Positions 1 to 9,767 of a stretch of DNA of 64,000 bases are shown one piece after another. The DNA comes from Natrinema sp. CBA1119. GTDB taxonomy: Archaea > Halobacteriota > Halobacteria > Halobacteriales > Natrialbaceae. Where the stretch lies: assembly GCF_002572525.1 (NCBI RefSeq), contig NZ_PDBS01000001.1, positions 3,720,001 through 3,784,000 of the forward strand, given 5' to 3'. Both the position numbers and the translations under genes were made by a program. Under the pieces are notes generated by a model that saw only the letters and a list, made by a program, of their open reading frames with translations, was not told the origin of the DNA and did no database searches. How positions within the stretch are numbered: the first letter of the stretch is position 1; each line of letters begins with the position of its first letter.

Positions 1-326
1 GTACGAATAGTTCCCGTACCGTTTTCAGGCGATGCCCTCATCGGTCAGGGAATCGGCGTTCGCGGTCGTTCATTTGTGTCTGCTGGAGTACTACACCGAT
101 CCCAACGTCGAGAAACATGCGTAGGGTAGTTCGGTATCGGCGAACGGTTTTCTTGAACGGATCGACGGCGGAATCGATCAGTCGGCCCGTTCTCGAGCCG
201 TCCGCCGGCGGTGCGGTCGAAACCCTCTCCTCGGCCGCGACGACCATACGTCGTCGCGGCCGGATTCCCGCGGTCGTCACACGTTGCCATCGGTCATTTT
301 TTATCAGATCGCGATATAGAACCGGT
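1..326. other. Left-edge region without an identified gene
   Basis: No gene can be supported here. A 29-codon frame from an ATG at 32 to a stop at 119-121 is open but matches nothing I recognise. The open frame that begins at 117 on the plus strand is the upstream extension of the oxidoreductase that starts at 327. Confidence 0.5.
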
Positions 327-1400
327 ATGCGCGACTGGATCGATACCTACGAGGAGCGAGCGTGGCAGACGACAGAAAGCGGGACCGTCAGATACGCTCT
401 GATCGGCCTAGGGTGGTGGACCATCGACGTCGCACTGCCGGCGATCGAATCGTCCGATCTGGGCGAGGTGTCGGTACTCGTCAGCGGCTCGACCGACAAG
501 GCGACGCGACTCGCCGACGAGAACGACGTCGCGAGCGGAATCAGCTACGACGAGTTCCACGACGGTGCGGCCGTCGACGAGTACGACGCCGTCTACGTGG
601 GAACGCCGAATGCCTTCCACCTCGAGTACGCCGAGACCGCGGCCGAACTGGACAAGGCGGTCCTCTGTGAAAAGCCGATGGAGGCGACCGTCGAGCGCGC
701 CGAGGCGATGGTGGAGACCTGTGACGCCGCGGACGTGCCGTTGATGATCGCTTATCGTATGCAGACCGATCCGGCAGTGCAACGGGCCCGCGAGTTGATC
801 GCCGACGGCTTCCTCGGGGAGCCAGTGTCCGTCTACGGTCACAACACCCAGTCGCTGCTCGAGATGATTCCCGACCCCGACCAATGGCGGCTCGACGCCG
901 ACCTGAGCGGGTACGGTACCTCGGTGATGGACCTGGGAATCTATTCGATCAACACGACTCGATTCCTGCTCCGACGCGACCCCGTCAGCGTGCAGGCCGA
1001 GATGGTCTCGAGCCACGAGGCATTCGCCGACGTCCCGGACGAGCGGTCTTCGTCGCTGCTGATCTTTGAAGACGACGTGCAGATGATCTCGACCTCGAGC
1101 CAGCACGCCCACGAAGACACGCACCTCAAGATCACGGGAACCGAGGGACGAATCGAGCTCCGGCCGGCGTTCCACGGGGAGTGCTCGCTGCACCTCTCGC
1201 GCGGCGACGTGTCGGTCACGGTCGAGCACGGAAGCTTCGACGCGGAGCGCGAGATGGAAGAGGAGTTCGACTACTTCGCGGACCGCCTCCTCGGCGACGG
1301 CGACCTCTATCCGGACGGTCGACACGGCTTGCAGGACATGCGTATCATCGAAGCGCTCCACGACTCCGCGGAACGAGGTGAACCGGTCGCGCTCGAGTAG
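327..1400 (+). CDS. Gfo/Idh/MocA family oxidoreductase, D-xylose 1-dehydrogenase-like
   Basis: A 357-residue NAD(P)-dependent sugar dehydrogenase. The N-terminal Rossmann fold begins RYALIGLGWW at about residue 22. The family Lys motif CEKPM lies near residue 114, followed by the alpha/beta substrate domain. The architecture and sequence resemble the haloarchaeal xylose dehydrogenase that makes xylonolactone in the oxidative pentose pathway, but related enzymes use other sugars, so the substrate is inferred. The frame is open from 117. I chose the ATG at 327 because it puts the Rossmann strand at the usual distance and the upstream residues look non-coding. No xylose-pathway gene is adjacent; the gene converges with the malic enzyme. 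Confidence 0.85.
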   Translation: MRDWIDTYEERAWQTTESGTVRYALIGLGWWTIDVALPAIESSDLGEVSVLVSGSTDKATRLADENDVASGISYDEFHDGAAVDEYDAVYVGTPNAFHLEYAETAAELDKAVLCEKPMEATVERAEAMVETCDAADVPLMIAYRMQTDPAVQRARELIADGFLGEPVSVYGHNTQSLLEMIPDPDQWRLDADLSGYGTSVMDLGIYSINTTRFLLRRDPVSVQAEMVSSHEAFADVPDERSSSLLIFEDDVQMISTSSQHAHEDTHLKITGTEGRIELRPAFHGECSLHLSRGDVSVTVEHGSFDAEREMEEEFDYFADRLLGDGDLYPDGRHGLQDMRIIEALHDSAERGEPVALE

Positions 1401-1426
1401 ACTGACGACGGGAACCAGTCCGCCGA

Positions 1427-1483
1427 TCAGGACTCGTCGACTTGTGCGTCGACCGTCGCCACGGCCGCGAGGTTCACGATGTC
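1427..1483 (-). pseudogene. Fragment of a second malic enzyme C-terminus
   Basis: On the minus strand this stretch reads [18 protein letters not shown] then stop. It nearly matches the C-terminus of the malic enzyme gene to the right, [16 protein letters not shown] then stop, at 1629-1680. The two DNA copies are direct repeats about 200 bp apart. No other part of a second malic enzyme is visible, so this is a relic, either of duplication or of DNA inserted into the 3' end of the gene. Confidence 0.85.
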
Positions 1484-1628
1484 GCATGGACCTTTTTCCA
1501 CTCGGGTTCGTTCGCTTCGGCGCGGTTCTCACTCACTCCGTTCGATTCGAACCGCCCATCGCTCCTTCACCGCTCGTGCAAAAATCTCCACCAAAAAACC
1601 GCTCACTCCCCGTGGTCGCTCGCGGAAG

Positions 1629-3878
1629 CTACTCCTCCTGCGCGTCGACCGACGCCACGGCCGCGAGGTTCACGATATCCTTGACCTCGTCGCCCCGCTG
1701 AAGGACGTGAACCGGCTCGTCCATGCCGACCAGCATCGGTCCGATGGCGTCGGCCCCGCCGAGTCGCTGAAGCAGCTTGTAGCCGATGTTACCGGCCTCA
1801 AGGTTCGGGAAGACCAGCACGTTCGCCGGTTTCTCGAGGTCGCTGAACTCGTAGGTTCCGGTCAACATCTCCTCGACGACGGCGGTGTCGGCCTGCATCT
1901 CCCCGTCGACGGGGAAGTCGACAGCGGGATCGGCACGGAGCCGACGGGCCGCTTCGCGAGGTTTCCGCGTCCCGTCGTTGTCGACGCTGCCGAAGTCCGA
2001 GTACGAGAGCAAGGCGGCGCGGGGCTCGACGTCGAACCGGCGAGCGAGCGCTGCGGTGTGGCGAGTGACTTCCTCGAGGACGTCCTCGTCGGGGGCCTGA
2101 TTAACTGTCGCGTCGGCCACGAAGACGACGCGATTCTTGAACGTGAGCAGGTAGACCCCGGCCGCGTAGTCGGCGTCGTCGGCCGTGCCGATCACCTGCA
2201 GGGGCGGCCGGAGCGCCGACGGATAGTGGTTCGTCAGCCCCGTCAGCATCGCGTCGGCGTCGCCGCGGTCGACCATAACGCTCCCGAAGTAGTTGGTGTC
2301 GTCGCGGATCATCGACGCTGCCTCGCGGCGAGTGACGCCGTTGCGCTTCCGTCGCTCGTAGAGGTGTTCGATGTACGCCTCGTACTCGCCGCTCTCGGGG
2401 TCGACGACGTCCGGTTCGAACTCGAGACCGAGGGTCGCGACCGTGCTTCGAACCTCGTCCTCGTCGCCGATCAGAACCGGCTCAGCGATGCCTCGCTCGA
2501 CGATCTGGGAGGCCGCCCGAACGATCGTCTCGTCGGTCCCCTCGGCCAGCGCGATACGCTTCGGATCGGATTTCGCCTTGTTGAGTACCACCCGCATCAT
2601 TTCACGGGACTTGCCGAGCCGCGCCTCGAGCGCTTCGACGTACTCGTCGACGTCGAGGTCGACACGGGCCGCGCCGGAATCGATCGCCGCGCGTGCGACT
2701 GCTGGAGCGACCTCGAAGAGGACGCGTGCGTCCAGCGGCTTCGGAATGATGTAGTCCGGGCCGAACTGCAGCGGTTGGTCGCCGTAGGCCTTCACCACTG
2801 AGTCCGGCACGTCCTGTTTGGCCAGCTCGGCCAGCGCCGACGCCGCCGCGACCTTCATCTCCTCGTTGATCTCGGTGGCGCGGACGTCCAGCGCGCCGCG
2901 GAAGATGAAGGGAAAGCCGAGGACGTTGTTGACCTGATTCGGGTAGTCCGAGCGTCCAGTCGCCATGATTACCGTATCGTCGCGGGCGTCTTTGGCGTCC
3001 TCGTAGCCGATCTCCGGATCGGGGTTAGCCATCGCGAAGATGATCGGGTCGTCGGCCATCGATCGGACCATCTCCTGACTGACGATGTCGCCGGCCGACA
3101 GGCCGACGAAGACGTCCGCGCCCGCTATCGCCTCCGCGATACCGCCTTCGGGAACGTCGCTGGCGAACTCCCGGTTGTACGCGTTCAGGTCGCCGGAATC
3201 AGCCCGTTCAGTGGTCAGAATCCCGTCGATATCGCACATCGTGATGTTCTCCCGTTTGACGCCCAGCGAGACGTAGAACTTGGCCGTCGCGACCGCGGCC
3301 GCACCCGCGCCAGAGAACGTGACCTCGAGCGACTCGAGGTCCTTGCCGGAGATTTCGACCGCGTTGAGCAGCGCGGCCCCGCTGATGATCGCGGTGCCGT
3401 GCTGGTCGTCGTGAAAGACAGGGATCGACAGCCGGTCTCGGAGGCGTTCCTCGATTTCGAAGCAGTGGGGAGCCGCAATGTCCTCGAGATTGATGCCGCC
3501 GAACGTCGGCTCCATCGCGGCGACCGATTCGACGAACGCGTCCGGTTCGTCGAGGTCGAGTTCGATGTCGAACACGTCGATGTCGGCGAAGCGCTTGAAC
3601 AGGACGCCTTTGCCCTCCATGACCGGTTTCGACGCCTGTGCACCGATATCGCCGAGTCCGAGCACTGCCGAGCCGTTCGAGACGACGCCGACGAGGTTTC
3701 CCTTTGTCGTGTACTGGTAGGCGTCGTCCGCGTCCGCGGCGATCTCTCGACACGGCGCGGCGACGCCCGGCGAGTACGCCAGCGAGAGGTCGCGTTGCGT
3801 GTTCGTCGGTTTCGTCGTCGAAATTTCTATCTTACCCGGCGGATCGGCACGGTGATACTCGAGCGCGTCTTCGTCCAT
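1629..3878 (-). CDS. maeB: NADP-dependent malic enzyme with phosphotransacetylase domain
   Basis: This 749-residue protein oxidatively decarboxylates malate to pyruvate with reduction of NADP, linking the TCA cycle to gluconeogenesis. Three regions are seen. The malic N-terminal domain covers about residues 15-160 and includes [11 protein letters not shown]. The NAD-binding malic domain covers about 165-400 and includes [10 protein letters not shown]. The C-terminal phosphate acetyl/butyryltransferase-like domain covers about 420-745 and includes [11 protein letters not shown]. The length matches the MaeB class (about 750 residues). In this class the transacetylase domain usually regulates the enzyme in response to acetyl-CoA rather than acting as a catalyst. 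The ATG at 3878 is preferred over an in-frame ATG 11 codons upstream. The 3' end is duplicated at 1427-1483. Confidence 0.93.
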   Translation of the reverse strand: MDEDALEYHRADPPGKIEISTTKPTNTQRDLSLAYSPGVAAPCREIAADADDAYQYTTKGNLVGVVSNGSAVLGLGDIGAQASKPVMEGKGVLFKRFADIDVFDIELDLDEPDAFVESVAAMEPTFGGINLEDIAAPHCFEIEERLRDRLSIPVFHDDQHGTAIISGAALLNAVEISGKDLESLEVTFSGAGAAAVATAKFYVSLGVKRENITMCDIDGILTTERADSGDLNAYNREFASDVPEGGIAEAIAGADVFVGLSAGDIVSQEMVRSMADDPIIFAMANPDPEIGYEDAKDARDDTVIMATGRSDYPNQVNNVLGFPFIFRGALDVRATEINEEMKVAAASALAELAKQDVPDSVVKAYGDQPLQFGPDYIIPKPLDARVLFEVAPAVARAAIDSGAARVDLDVDEYVEALEARLGKSREMMRVVLNKAKSDPKRIALAEGTDETIVRAASQIVERGIAEPVLIGDEDEVRSTVATLGLEFEPDVVDPESGEYEAYIEHLYERRKRNGVTRREAASMIRDDTNYFGSVMVDRGDADAMLTGLTNHYPSALRPPLQVIGTADDADYAAGVYLLTFKNRVVFVADATVNQAPDEDVLEEVTRHTAALARRFDVEPRAALLSYSDFGSVDNDGTRKPREAARRLRADPAVDFPVDGEMQADTAVVEEMLTGTYEFSDLEKPANVLVFPNLEAGNIGYKLLQRLGGADAIGPMLVGMDEPVHVLQRGDEVKDIVNLAAVASVDAQEE

Positions 3879-3976
3879 TGTTGTACTCGTGTGTCGCCAG
3901 CGGATCGACAAAAGTGTACGCTTCTGATCGGCCGATTTGCGCCGTCAGAGAGCCGATCTGTACCGAAAATCCGTGA

Positions 3977-4096
3977 TCAATCCGCCGCGTGACGCGGAAC
4001 GTGACCGCAATCGATACACTCCCACGATCGCCGTTCGAACGAGAGTTTTCCCTCGCAATCGGGACAGCGATACGTCTGTACCACTACAGTAGCCAC
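3977..4096 (-). CDS. Very small zinc-ribbon protein
   Basis: A 39-codon frame with a GTG start at 4096 (a second GTG at 4084 would give 35 residues). It encodes a compact zinc ribbon: TYRCPDC, then about 15 residues, then CIDCGHVPRHAAD. The paired CxxC motifs with correct spacing, and the resemblance to the many 35-60 residue zinc-finger proteins of haloarchaea, support a real gene despite the small size. Function is unknown; such proteins often bind nucleic acid or partner proteins. It lies just upstream of, and in line with, the malic enzyme gene. Confidence 0.65.
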   Translation of the reverse strand: MATVVVQTYRCPDCEGKLSFERRSWECIDCGHVPRHAAD

Positions 4097-4733
4097 TGAA
4101 AGTCATTGCACGCCTGATCGACCGATCAGTGTCTCCCATCGGGAACTGGATGTTTGAACTGGAAGACGAACGAATACGACACCCTGTTCGGACACCGTGA
4201 ACACATCGTTCGTTTCGGTCAGTAGCCGAGCGGATTCGGAACGAAATCGAGTACAGAGGAATCTGCGTCCGAACGGCAAATACGGCGGTTCGTTTGCCGA
4301 CCGCGACGAACCGTCTCGCGTACGAACCCATCGCTAACCGTACAGAATTACACCCCAATCTCTGTAACCGTCGATAGCCAGCAGACGGTGAGCGGTTACC
4401 GGACTATTCCAGATCAGACCGTTTCGGTACACTCTACCTCGTGACTCGCCTGATTGCTCCGACGGACCAGACGCCAGTTAAAAAATCAGCGACCAGACAG
4501 TCTTGCGTGATTAATTATACTAATCCCTCCAACTCGATCCGCGACAAATATCGCCCCATTCACACTCTTACAGTACTTTCCACTGTTCTATAGTAATCAA
4601 AATGTTATATTCTAACTAGTAACATTCGAACTCCGTCATATGTTCCTAGTTATAAATTAACGATAGATACCATCCCCGACAGGTATCTGTCAGCTGAGTT
4701 TCTGAAGGGCCAGGAATCTAGTTCGATAACCAC
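4097..4733. other. Long AT-rich intergenic region
   Basis: About 640 bp with no supportable gene. The part from roughly 4495 to 4680 is unusually AT-rich for this chromosome, with runs such as ttataaattaacg. It may be a control region for the cell-shape pair that follows. Confidence 0.5.
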
Positions 4734-4743
4734 AACATATGTA
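4734..4743 (+). promoter_or_regulatory. TATA box of rdfA
   Basis: The sequence aacatatgta is centred about 30 nt before the ATG at 4768. This fits a leaderless or nearly leaderless transcript and favours that ATG over the in-frame GTG at 4756. Confidence 0.5.
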
Positions 4744-4767
4744 CGATAGGCCTCAGTGACTACGGGT

Positions 4768-5394
4768 ATGACGGACGACTCGAGCGGTGGGCGTCGGACC
4801 AAGGTCGAGCGAGTGATAGACGAGTATGACCTCGAGTCGTGGGGGGATCGTCTCGAGACCGAGTGGGTCGGCGACGGAACGGATCGAACGAGTCTCCGCG
4901 ACCTCGCGACCGAGTTCAACAAGGCCGTCCTCCGAGCGGCTCTCCGCGATGCGGGCGGGTCGGTGCTCGATTCCGATATCGAAATTCTGTATCAAACGCT
5001 GACGGACGACGACGTGTCGCGCTCGGACGCGGTCAGAAAGCGACGTGAACTGAAACGGTCGGGGATCGACATCGACGCCGTCCGCTCCGATTTCGTCACT
5101 CACCAGACGATCTATACGTATCTGACGAACGTTCGCAACGCGTCTCTTCCCGACGAGGACACCGAGGACCGGCTCGAGCGAAAGAAAGAGACCGTTCAGC
5201 GACTCGCCGGCCGAACGCAAGTCGTCACGGAATCTACGCTCGAAGAACTGAGAAACGCCGAGGAGATTACGGATCGCGAGTACGACGTCTTCGTCGATGT
5301 CCGGACCATCTGCGCGAACTGCGGAACCGACTATTCCGTCGCCGAGTTACTCGATCAGGGTGGCTGCGACTGTGAGGCCGGGAAGACATCGTAA
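4768..5394 (+). CDS. rdfA: Rod-determining factor RdfA family protein
   Basis: A 208-residue cytoplasmic protein of the haloarchaeal RdfA family, whose Haloferax volcanii member is needed for rod-shaped cells. The N-terminal half (RTKVERVIDEYDLE, then LRDLATEFNKAVLR) is helical. The middle has a charged helix around DRLERKKETVQRL. The C-terminus is a probable zinc ribbon: CANC at about residue 180, then CDC near the end. The gene is followed 66 bp later by the SMC-like gene in the same direction. I recall this pairing with an sph-type gene from Haloferax shape studies, and it suggests joint action in morphology. The family call rests on recognition of the sequence, not a search. Confidence 0.8.
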   Translation: MTDDSSGGRRTKVERVIDEYDLESWGDRLETEWVGDGTDRTSLRDLATEFNKAVLRAALRDAGGSVLDSDIEILYQTLTDDDVSRSDAVRKRRELKRSGIDIDAVRSDFVTHQTIYTYLTNVRNASLPDEDTEDRLERKKETVQRLAGRTQVVTESTLEELRNAEEITDREYDVFVDVRTICANCGTDYSVAELLDQGGCDCEAGKTS

Positions 5395-5429
5395 CGCGAC
5401 ACGTCGGAAAATCGGCCGTTACCGCATAG

Positions 5430-5438
5430 CATTTATAG
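5430..5438 (+). promoter_or_regulatory. TATA box of the SMC-like gene
   Basis: The sequence catttatag is centred about 27 nt before the GTG at 5461, the classical haloarchaeal leaderless spacing. The SMC-like gene can therefore be transcribed independently of rdfA. Confidence 0.65.
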
Positions 5439-5460
5439 CCGGCGGCGTGAAATAACCGTC

Positions 5461-7416
5461 GTGTCATCTCCAGAGTCAGTCACCTCGTCGATTACCGTTC
5501 TCGCGGAGAATATCGGCGGTATCGATAGTAGCGAGGTTACCCTTGAACCCGGCGTTAACGTCCTGACTGGACGAAACGCGACGAATCGAACGTCGTTCCT
5601 CCAGACGATCATGGCCGCGCTGGGCAGTCGGCGCTCCTCGTTGAAAGGGGATGCGGACGCCGGTCGCGCCGAATTGGAATTCGACGGTAAACGGTACGAG
5701 CGATATCTCGAGCGACGTAACGGCGAAGTGGTCTTCGACGGTGACCCCTATCTCGAGGATCCGGAACTCGCGGACCTCTTTGCCTTCCTGCTCGAATCCA
5801 ACGAAGCGCGCCGAGCAGTGAGACGCGGCGACGAGCTTCGTGAACTCATCATGCGTCCGATCGATACGGACGAGATCGAAGCCGACATTTCCACCCTCGA
5901 GGCCGAGAAACGCGACCTCGATGATCGCCTCGAGCGCCTCGAACAACTCGATTCCGAACTTCCGGGGCTCGAGTCGAAGAAACGGGAACTCGAGAACGAG
6001 ATTGAAACGACGACCGAGGAAATCGCCGACCTCGAGGACGAGCTCGAGGCGTTCGATCTCGATGTCGAGGCGAGCCGCGACCGGAAAGCGGAGATCGAAT
6101 CGGCGTTCGCCGACCTCCAGACGGCGCGGACCGAGCTCGAGTCTATCGAATACGATCTCGAGACCGAACGGGAGAGCCACGCCGAACTCGAGCGGGAACG
6201 CGACGAGTTGGAGGGAGAACTCGAGGCATTCGACGACGATGATCACGAGTCGCCGGATCGGCTCGAAGGCCGGATCCAGGAACTTCGTGCCCGGAAGCGG
6301 TCGCTCGATACGACCGTGAGCGAACTACAGAGCGTGATCCGATTCAACGAGGAACGGCTCGCAGACGACGGGGTCGAGCTGGATCTCGAGGACCACGTCG
6401 AGTCGGGGGAGGAAGACGACGGCGACATCACGGAACAGCTCCTCGCGGACGACGACGTCGTCTGTTGGACGTGTGGCTCGCAAGTCGGTCGCGACCGGAT
6501 CGAGTCGACGCTCGAGCGATTGCGATCGCTCCGCCAGGACCAGCTCGAGGAACGAAGCGAGTTGCAGGCACAGATCGACGACCTCTCCTCGCGTCGGAAG
6601 GAGCTTCGCGAGCGAACGCAGCGACGAGGAGAGATCGAAACGCGGCTGTCGGCGATCGACGACGAGCTCGAGCGCCGCGAACAGCGCATCGAGGAACTCG
6701 AGACCGAAGTCGAACAGCAACGGACGCGTATCGACGAGCTCGAATCCGAGGCCGAAGCGTTCGAAAACGCGGAGTACGGAGACGTTATCGACACCCACCG
6801 CGAACTGAACCGTCTCGAACTCGAACTCGAGGGACTCGAGGACGACCGTGACGACGTGCAGGCCCGAATCGAAGAAATCGAGGGGAAGATCGAGGCGCGC
6901 AGTGAACTCGAAGACCGCCGCGAGACCGTCGAAGCAGAGCTGACCGACCTCAGGACGCGCGTCGACCGGATCGAAGAAAACGCCGTCGACGCGTTCAACG
7001 AGCACATGGAGTCGATCCTATCGATCCTCGAGTACCGAAACATCGACCGCATCTGGATCGATCGTCGCGAGAAGACGGTCCGAGAGGGGCGGCGGAAGGT
7101 CACGCAAACCGCGTTCGACCTGCACATCGTCCGGTCGACCGACGACGGCGCGACGTACGAGGATACCGTCGACCACCTCTCGGAGAGCGAACGCGAAGTC
7201 ACCGGACTGGTCTTCGCACTCGCAGGCTATCTGGTTCACGACGTCTACGAAATCGTTCCGTTCATGCTGCTGGATTCGCTCGAGGCGATCGACTCGACCC
7301 GGATCGCCGATCTCGTTGAGTACTTCGAGGAGCACGTCGACTGTCTCGTCGTCGCGTTGCTCCGCGAGGACGCCGAATCGCTCTCGGACGAGTACGCCTA
7401 CGTTCGGGAGATATAA
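5461..7416 (+). CDS. sph: Archaea-specific SMC-related protein
   Basis: A 651-residue ABC-type ATPase of the Rad50/SMC superfamily. The N-terminal ATPase lobe has a P-loop region reading GRNATNRTS at about residue 37, where the canonical GK is replaced. Coiled coils run over about residues 135-335 and 350-530, very rich in Glu and Leu. A zinc hook, CWTC, lies at about residue 338. The C-terminal lobe carries a signature-like LSESEREVTGLVFALAG followed by MLLDSLEAID as Walker B. The start is GTG, fixed by the TATA box. The Sph/ASMC family is restricted to archaea; a role in cell shape or chromosome organisation is inferred from rdfA next door. The unusual P-loop appears characteristic of the family. 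Confidence 0.85.
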   Translation: MSSPESVTSSITVLAENIGGIDSSEVTLEPGVNVLTGRNATNRTSFLQTIMAALGSRRSSLKGDADAGRAELEFDGKRYERYLERRNGEVVFDGDPYLEDPELADLFAFLLESNEARRAVRRGDELRELIMRPIDTDEIEADISTLEAEKRDLDDRLERLEQLDSELPGLESKKRELENEIETTTEEIADLEDELEAFDLDVEASRDRKAEIESAFADLQTARTELESIEYDLETERESHAELERERDELEGELEAFDDDDHESPDRLEGRIQELRARKRSLDTTVSELQSVIRFNEERLADDGVELDLEDHVESGEEDDGDITEQLLADDDVVCWTCGSQVGRDRIESTLERLRSLRQDQLEERSELQAQIDDLSSRRKELRERTQRRGEIETRLSAIDDELERREQRIEELETEVEQQRTRIDELESEAEAFENAEYGDVIDTHRELNRLELELEGLEDDRDDVQARIEEIEGKIEARSELEDRRETVEAELTDLRTRVDRIEENAVDAFNEHMESILSILEYRNIDRIWIDRREKTVREGRRKVTQTAFDLHIVRSTDDGATYEDTVDHLSESEREVTGLVFALAGYLVHDVYEIVPFMLLDSLEAIDSTRIADLVEYFEEHVDCLVVALLREDAESLSDEYAYVREI

Positions 7417-8277
7417 GCCGCTGAGCGATGCCGATTCGGAACGACTGAATCGGTTCGTGAAATTCGTTCGATGCTTCCGACAGTACCTCATAAATGGTAT
7501 ATTTGTGATGATACTACAAGCGAAGACAGTTCAGAGATTTTTTCTCTATCCGGTGGTCGATGGCCGTCTGATCGGTGAAACCCGATAAAAACACACTCTC
7601 TGTCGGTAATATTCGTCGTCGAATCGATTTGTCTCACGGTTTCGTATTCTCCTCCCCCATCCGAGGGGCTCTCCCTCGAGGGTTTTTTTGTAAAATAAGA
7701 TCAATAGTGGAGTACGATAGCAGTCAAATTTCTCGTATGAATGGCGGGAGGAAGTAGTCGGCAGCCTGAATAGTCTGTCATATCGAGAGAAATTTACGAA
7801 ACGGTCAACTAGTGGCATCGGATTGGTGTGTACAGTACACGGGTCTGACGCGACTCGAGCGGCTTGGGTACTGGCATCGTCGGTGACCGAACACGGGTGT
7901 ACGTTGGATTTGCGATTGTAAGCTACAATATCACCGCCGACCTATTTATCGTGTAAACTATTCCGAGACGAGACCGATACGGGCCCGTTCAATGATGGTA
8001 CCGGTGCGATCGAGGGAGATGGCGCGTTCACCGATCGATGGGGCGCTACTGTCCCGACGAGCGACCGGTCGCTCGTCGGCGGGGCGATGGCATTGGGCGG
8101 CGGCTGGCTCGTCGCTCGAGGTCACTCTGTCCGCACGCGGAAGCGGCGATCTCGTGTGAACGCATGGTACCGGCGGGACGAAACAGCCGCTGCGTGCAGC
8201 GCGTGAGTTCGCTCCGATCGACGATCGGCGGTCGCGGCCAGAGGCGGCCGACCGTCACGCGGACGAACCGTCCGCCG
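7417..8277. other. Intergenic region with no identified gene
   Basis: About 860 bp. A possible terminator lies at 7662-7689. From about 7930 to 8190 a plus-strand frame is open and haloarchaeal in composition (it includes VGGAMALGGGWLVARG) but has no start codon, so it may be the remnant of a secreted protein. Nothing else is supportable. Confidence 0.4.
7662..7689 (+). terminator. Hairpin followed by a T run
   Basis: The inverted repeat cgaggg-gctct-ccctcg is followed within a few bases by seven T residues. It lies about 250 bp past the SMC-like gene, so which transcript it ends is unclear. Confidence 0.35.
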
Positions 8278-8868
8278 TCAGGGCTGTGAATCGGGAGCCG
8301 ACGGCGGGTTCTCGTCAGACGATACCAGGTTCCCGAGGAGGGAGTCACCGACTACGACCACGACGAGAGCGCCGACGATATCGAAGACGAGGTCGAAGAA
8401 CGTGTCGGCCGCCCCGTAGGAAACGAGTACGGGTTCGAGTCCGAGGCGATTGGCGGTCGCGTGAATACCGTACTCGGCGATCTCCCACAGTACCCCGGCG
8501 CAGGCGACGATGGCGACGACCCAGAGCCGCGGGTCGCGTCCGCGGCGACGGGCCGCAGCGAAGGTTACGCCGCCGAGAATCGTCGCCGAGTGCGTGTGGG
8601 TCACGTGGTCCCACCACCAGACATCATCGTACGGACCCAGCATTCCGACTGAGTGAGTGAGCATCGCCGTACTCAGATACGCACGTTGCCACGGCTTGAA
8701 CGTCACGTCGTACCGGCGTTCGACGGCCCCGGGGAGGTACGTCGCCGCGATCGAGACGACGGCGTTGAAAACCGCCCCCGGATCACGCCGCCGGAAACCG
8801 ACGACGAGGACGGCGAGAATCGCGTACCGGACACCGCGATCGGCCTCGTTGGCTACCGATGTCTGCAT
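8278..8868 (-). CDS. Integral membrane protein, DUF2238/YjdF-like
   Basis: A 196-residue protein with about five hydrophobic segments. Conserved-looking features are HVTHTHSATILGG near residue 86, WEIAEY near residue 127, and a following AADTFFDLVFDIVGAL segment with acidic residues inside the membrane span. This pattern of His and acidic residues within hydrophobic stretches resembles the DUF2238 (YjdF) membrane family of unknown function. The C-terminal tail is polar. It is followed in the same direction, 100 bp upstream, by another membrane protein gene, but no shared role is evident. Confidence 0.65.
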   Translation of the reverse strand: MQTSVANEADRGVRYAILAVLVVGFRRRDPGAVFNAVVSIAATYLPGAVERRYDVTFKPWQRAYLSTAMLTHSVGMLGPYDDVWWWDHVTHTHSATILGGVTFAAARRRGRDPRLWVVAIVACAGVLWEIAEYGIHATANRLGLEPVLVSYGAADTFFDLVFDIVGALVVVVVGDSLLGNLVSSDENPPSAPDSQP

Positions 8869-8968
8869 TGGTTTGGTGGCAGATTGCAGTCGAGGTCCAT
8901 AACGATACTGAAAGGAGACGAGCTCGCGGTTGCCGTCGGTCAGCGGTTGCTACCAGCGCGGAAGTCGG

Positions 8969-9586
8969 TCACGTGCCGCGTTCGGGTCCGTACCGAGCGG
9001 GGAGCAGTACCAGGAAGCGATCCGGAAGCGTCTGGACCACGAGGACTTCCGCAATCGTCGGGAGCAGCCGTCGAACGGCAGTGTACACGACCGCGACGAC
9101 CAGCGCGGCTCCCACGATCAACCGAAGGACGCCGTCGAGAGCGATCAGGAGCGGGACGGCGATACCGAGCGAGAGCAGCAAGTCCTCGGGCGCGCCGTCA
9201 TACCGGACCCAGCGACGCGGCGCGAGCCACCGCCCTCGACGATGGTTGTAGACGGCGCGACTCGAGGTCGCCTCCCACGGCCGCAGTTCCAACCCGCCGC
9301 CGAAGATATCCATGACGCTGTGGACGGCCGCACTGAGCAACAGGAATGTCGCGGCGATCGTCGCCGCCGTCGGGAGGAGCACCGCGAACGGGGCGACCGC
9401 GACGCCGAGCACCGAATAATAGACGGGATAGTGCAGCGTCTTCCGATGACCGATGTACATATCCAGATCGGGGAGAATACCACCGAGCAGGCCGGCAGTG
9501 AGAGCGACGCCGGCGAATTCGGGGGCGAGTATGACAAGCGGGAGGGCGAGGGCCAGCCCGACGAGCGCGTGCGTTGGCAGCATCAT
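8969..9586 (-). CDS. YdjM-like membrane-bound metal-dependent hydrolase (DUF457)
   Basis: A 205-residue membrane protein. The N-terminus reads MMLPTHALVGLALALP, and a second motif, GGILPDLDMYIGHRKTLHYP, starts near residue 35. A third motif, AVHSVMDIFGGG, lies near residue 87. These His and Asp residues form the metal site expected of the DUF457 family of predicted membrane hydrolases. Several transmembrane helices are predicted from hydrophobicity. The substrate is unknown. A second member of the same broad family lies at 57089-57733. Confidence 0.75.
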   Translation of the reverse strand: MMLPTHALVGLALALPLVILAPEFAGVALTAGLLGGILPDLDMYIGHRKTLHYPVYYSVLGVAVAPFAVLLPTAATIAATFLLLSAAVHSVMDIFGGGLELRPWEATSSRAVYNHRRGRWLAPRRWVRYDGAPEDLLLSLGIAVPLLIALDGVLRLIVGAALVVAVVYTAVRRLLPTIAEVLVVQTLPDRFLVLLPARYGPERGT

Positions 9587-9767
9587 TATGTCGTACTACA
9601 GGCAACACAGCCGTTTGAGTATGTCGGTCAGTGCTGCCAGCATCGGTCGGCCGACAGAGTCGCGTTCTGCAGTTTCGTTCGGCCCTCTATCGGCGAACGA
9701 CCGTCCGACGACCGTCACGGTTCTCGAGGGCAATCTTTGATGGGGTTCGACACGGAATCACAGCGTG

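Noticed and set aside
32-121. A 29-codon gene at the left edge
   Set aside because: Too short and unmatched, with an in-frame stop just upstream and no promoter-like sequence in view.
5476-7202. Long open frames antisense to the SMC-like gene
   Set aside because: They mirror the codon bias of a Glu/Arg/Leu-rich gene in GC-rich DNA. Products are Ser- or Val/Leu-rich without any domain, and no promoter supports them.
7930-8190. A gene for a small membrane protein
   Set aside because: The frame is open and plausible in composition but lacks any start codon before the first stop, so at most it is a remnant.
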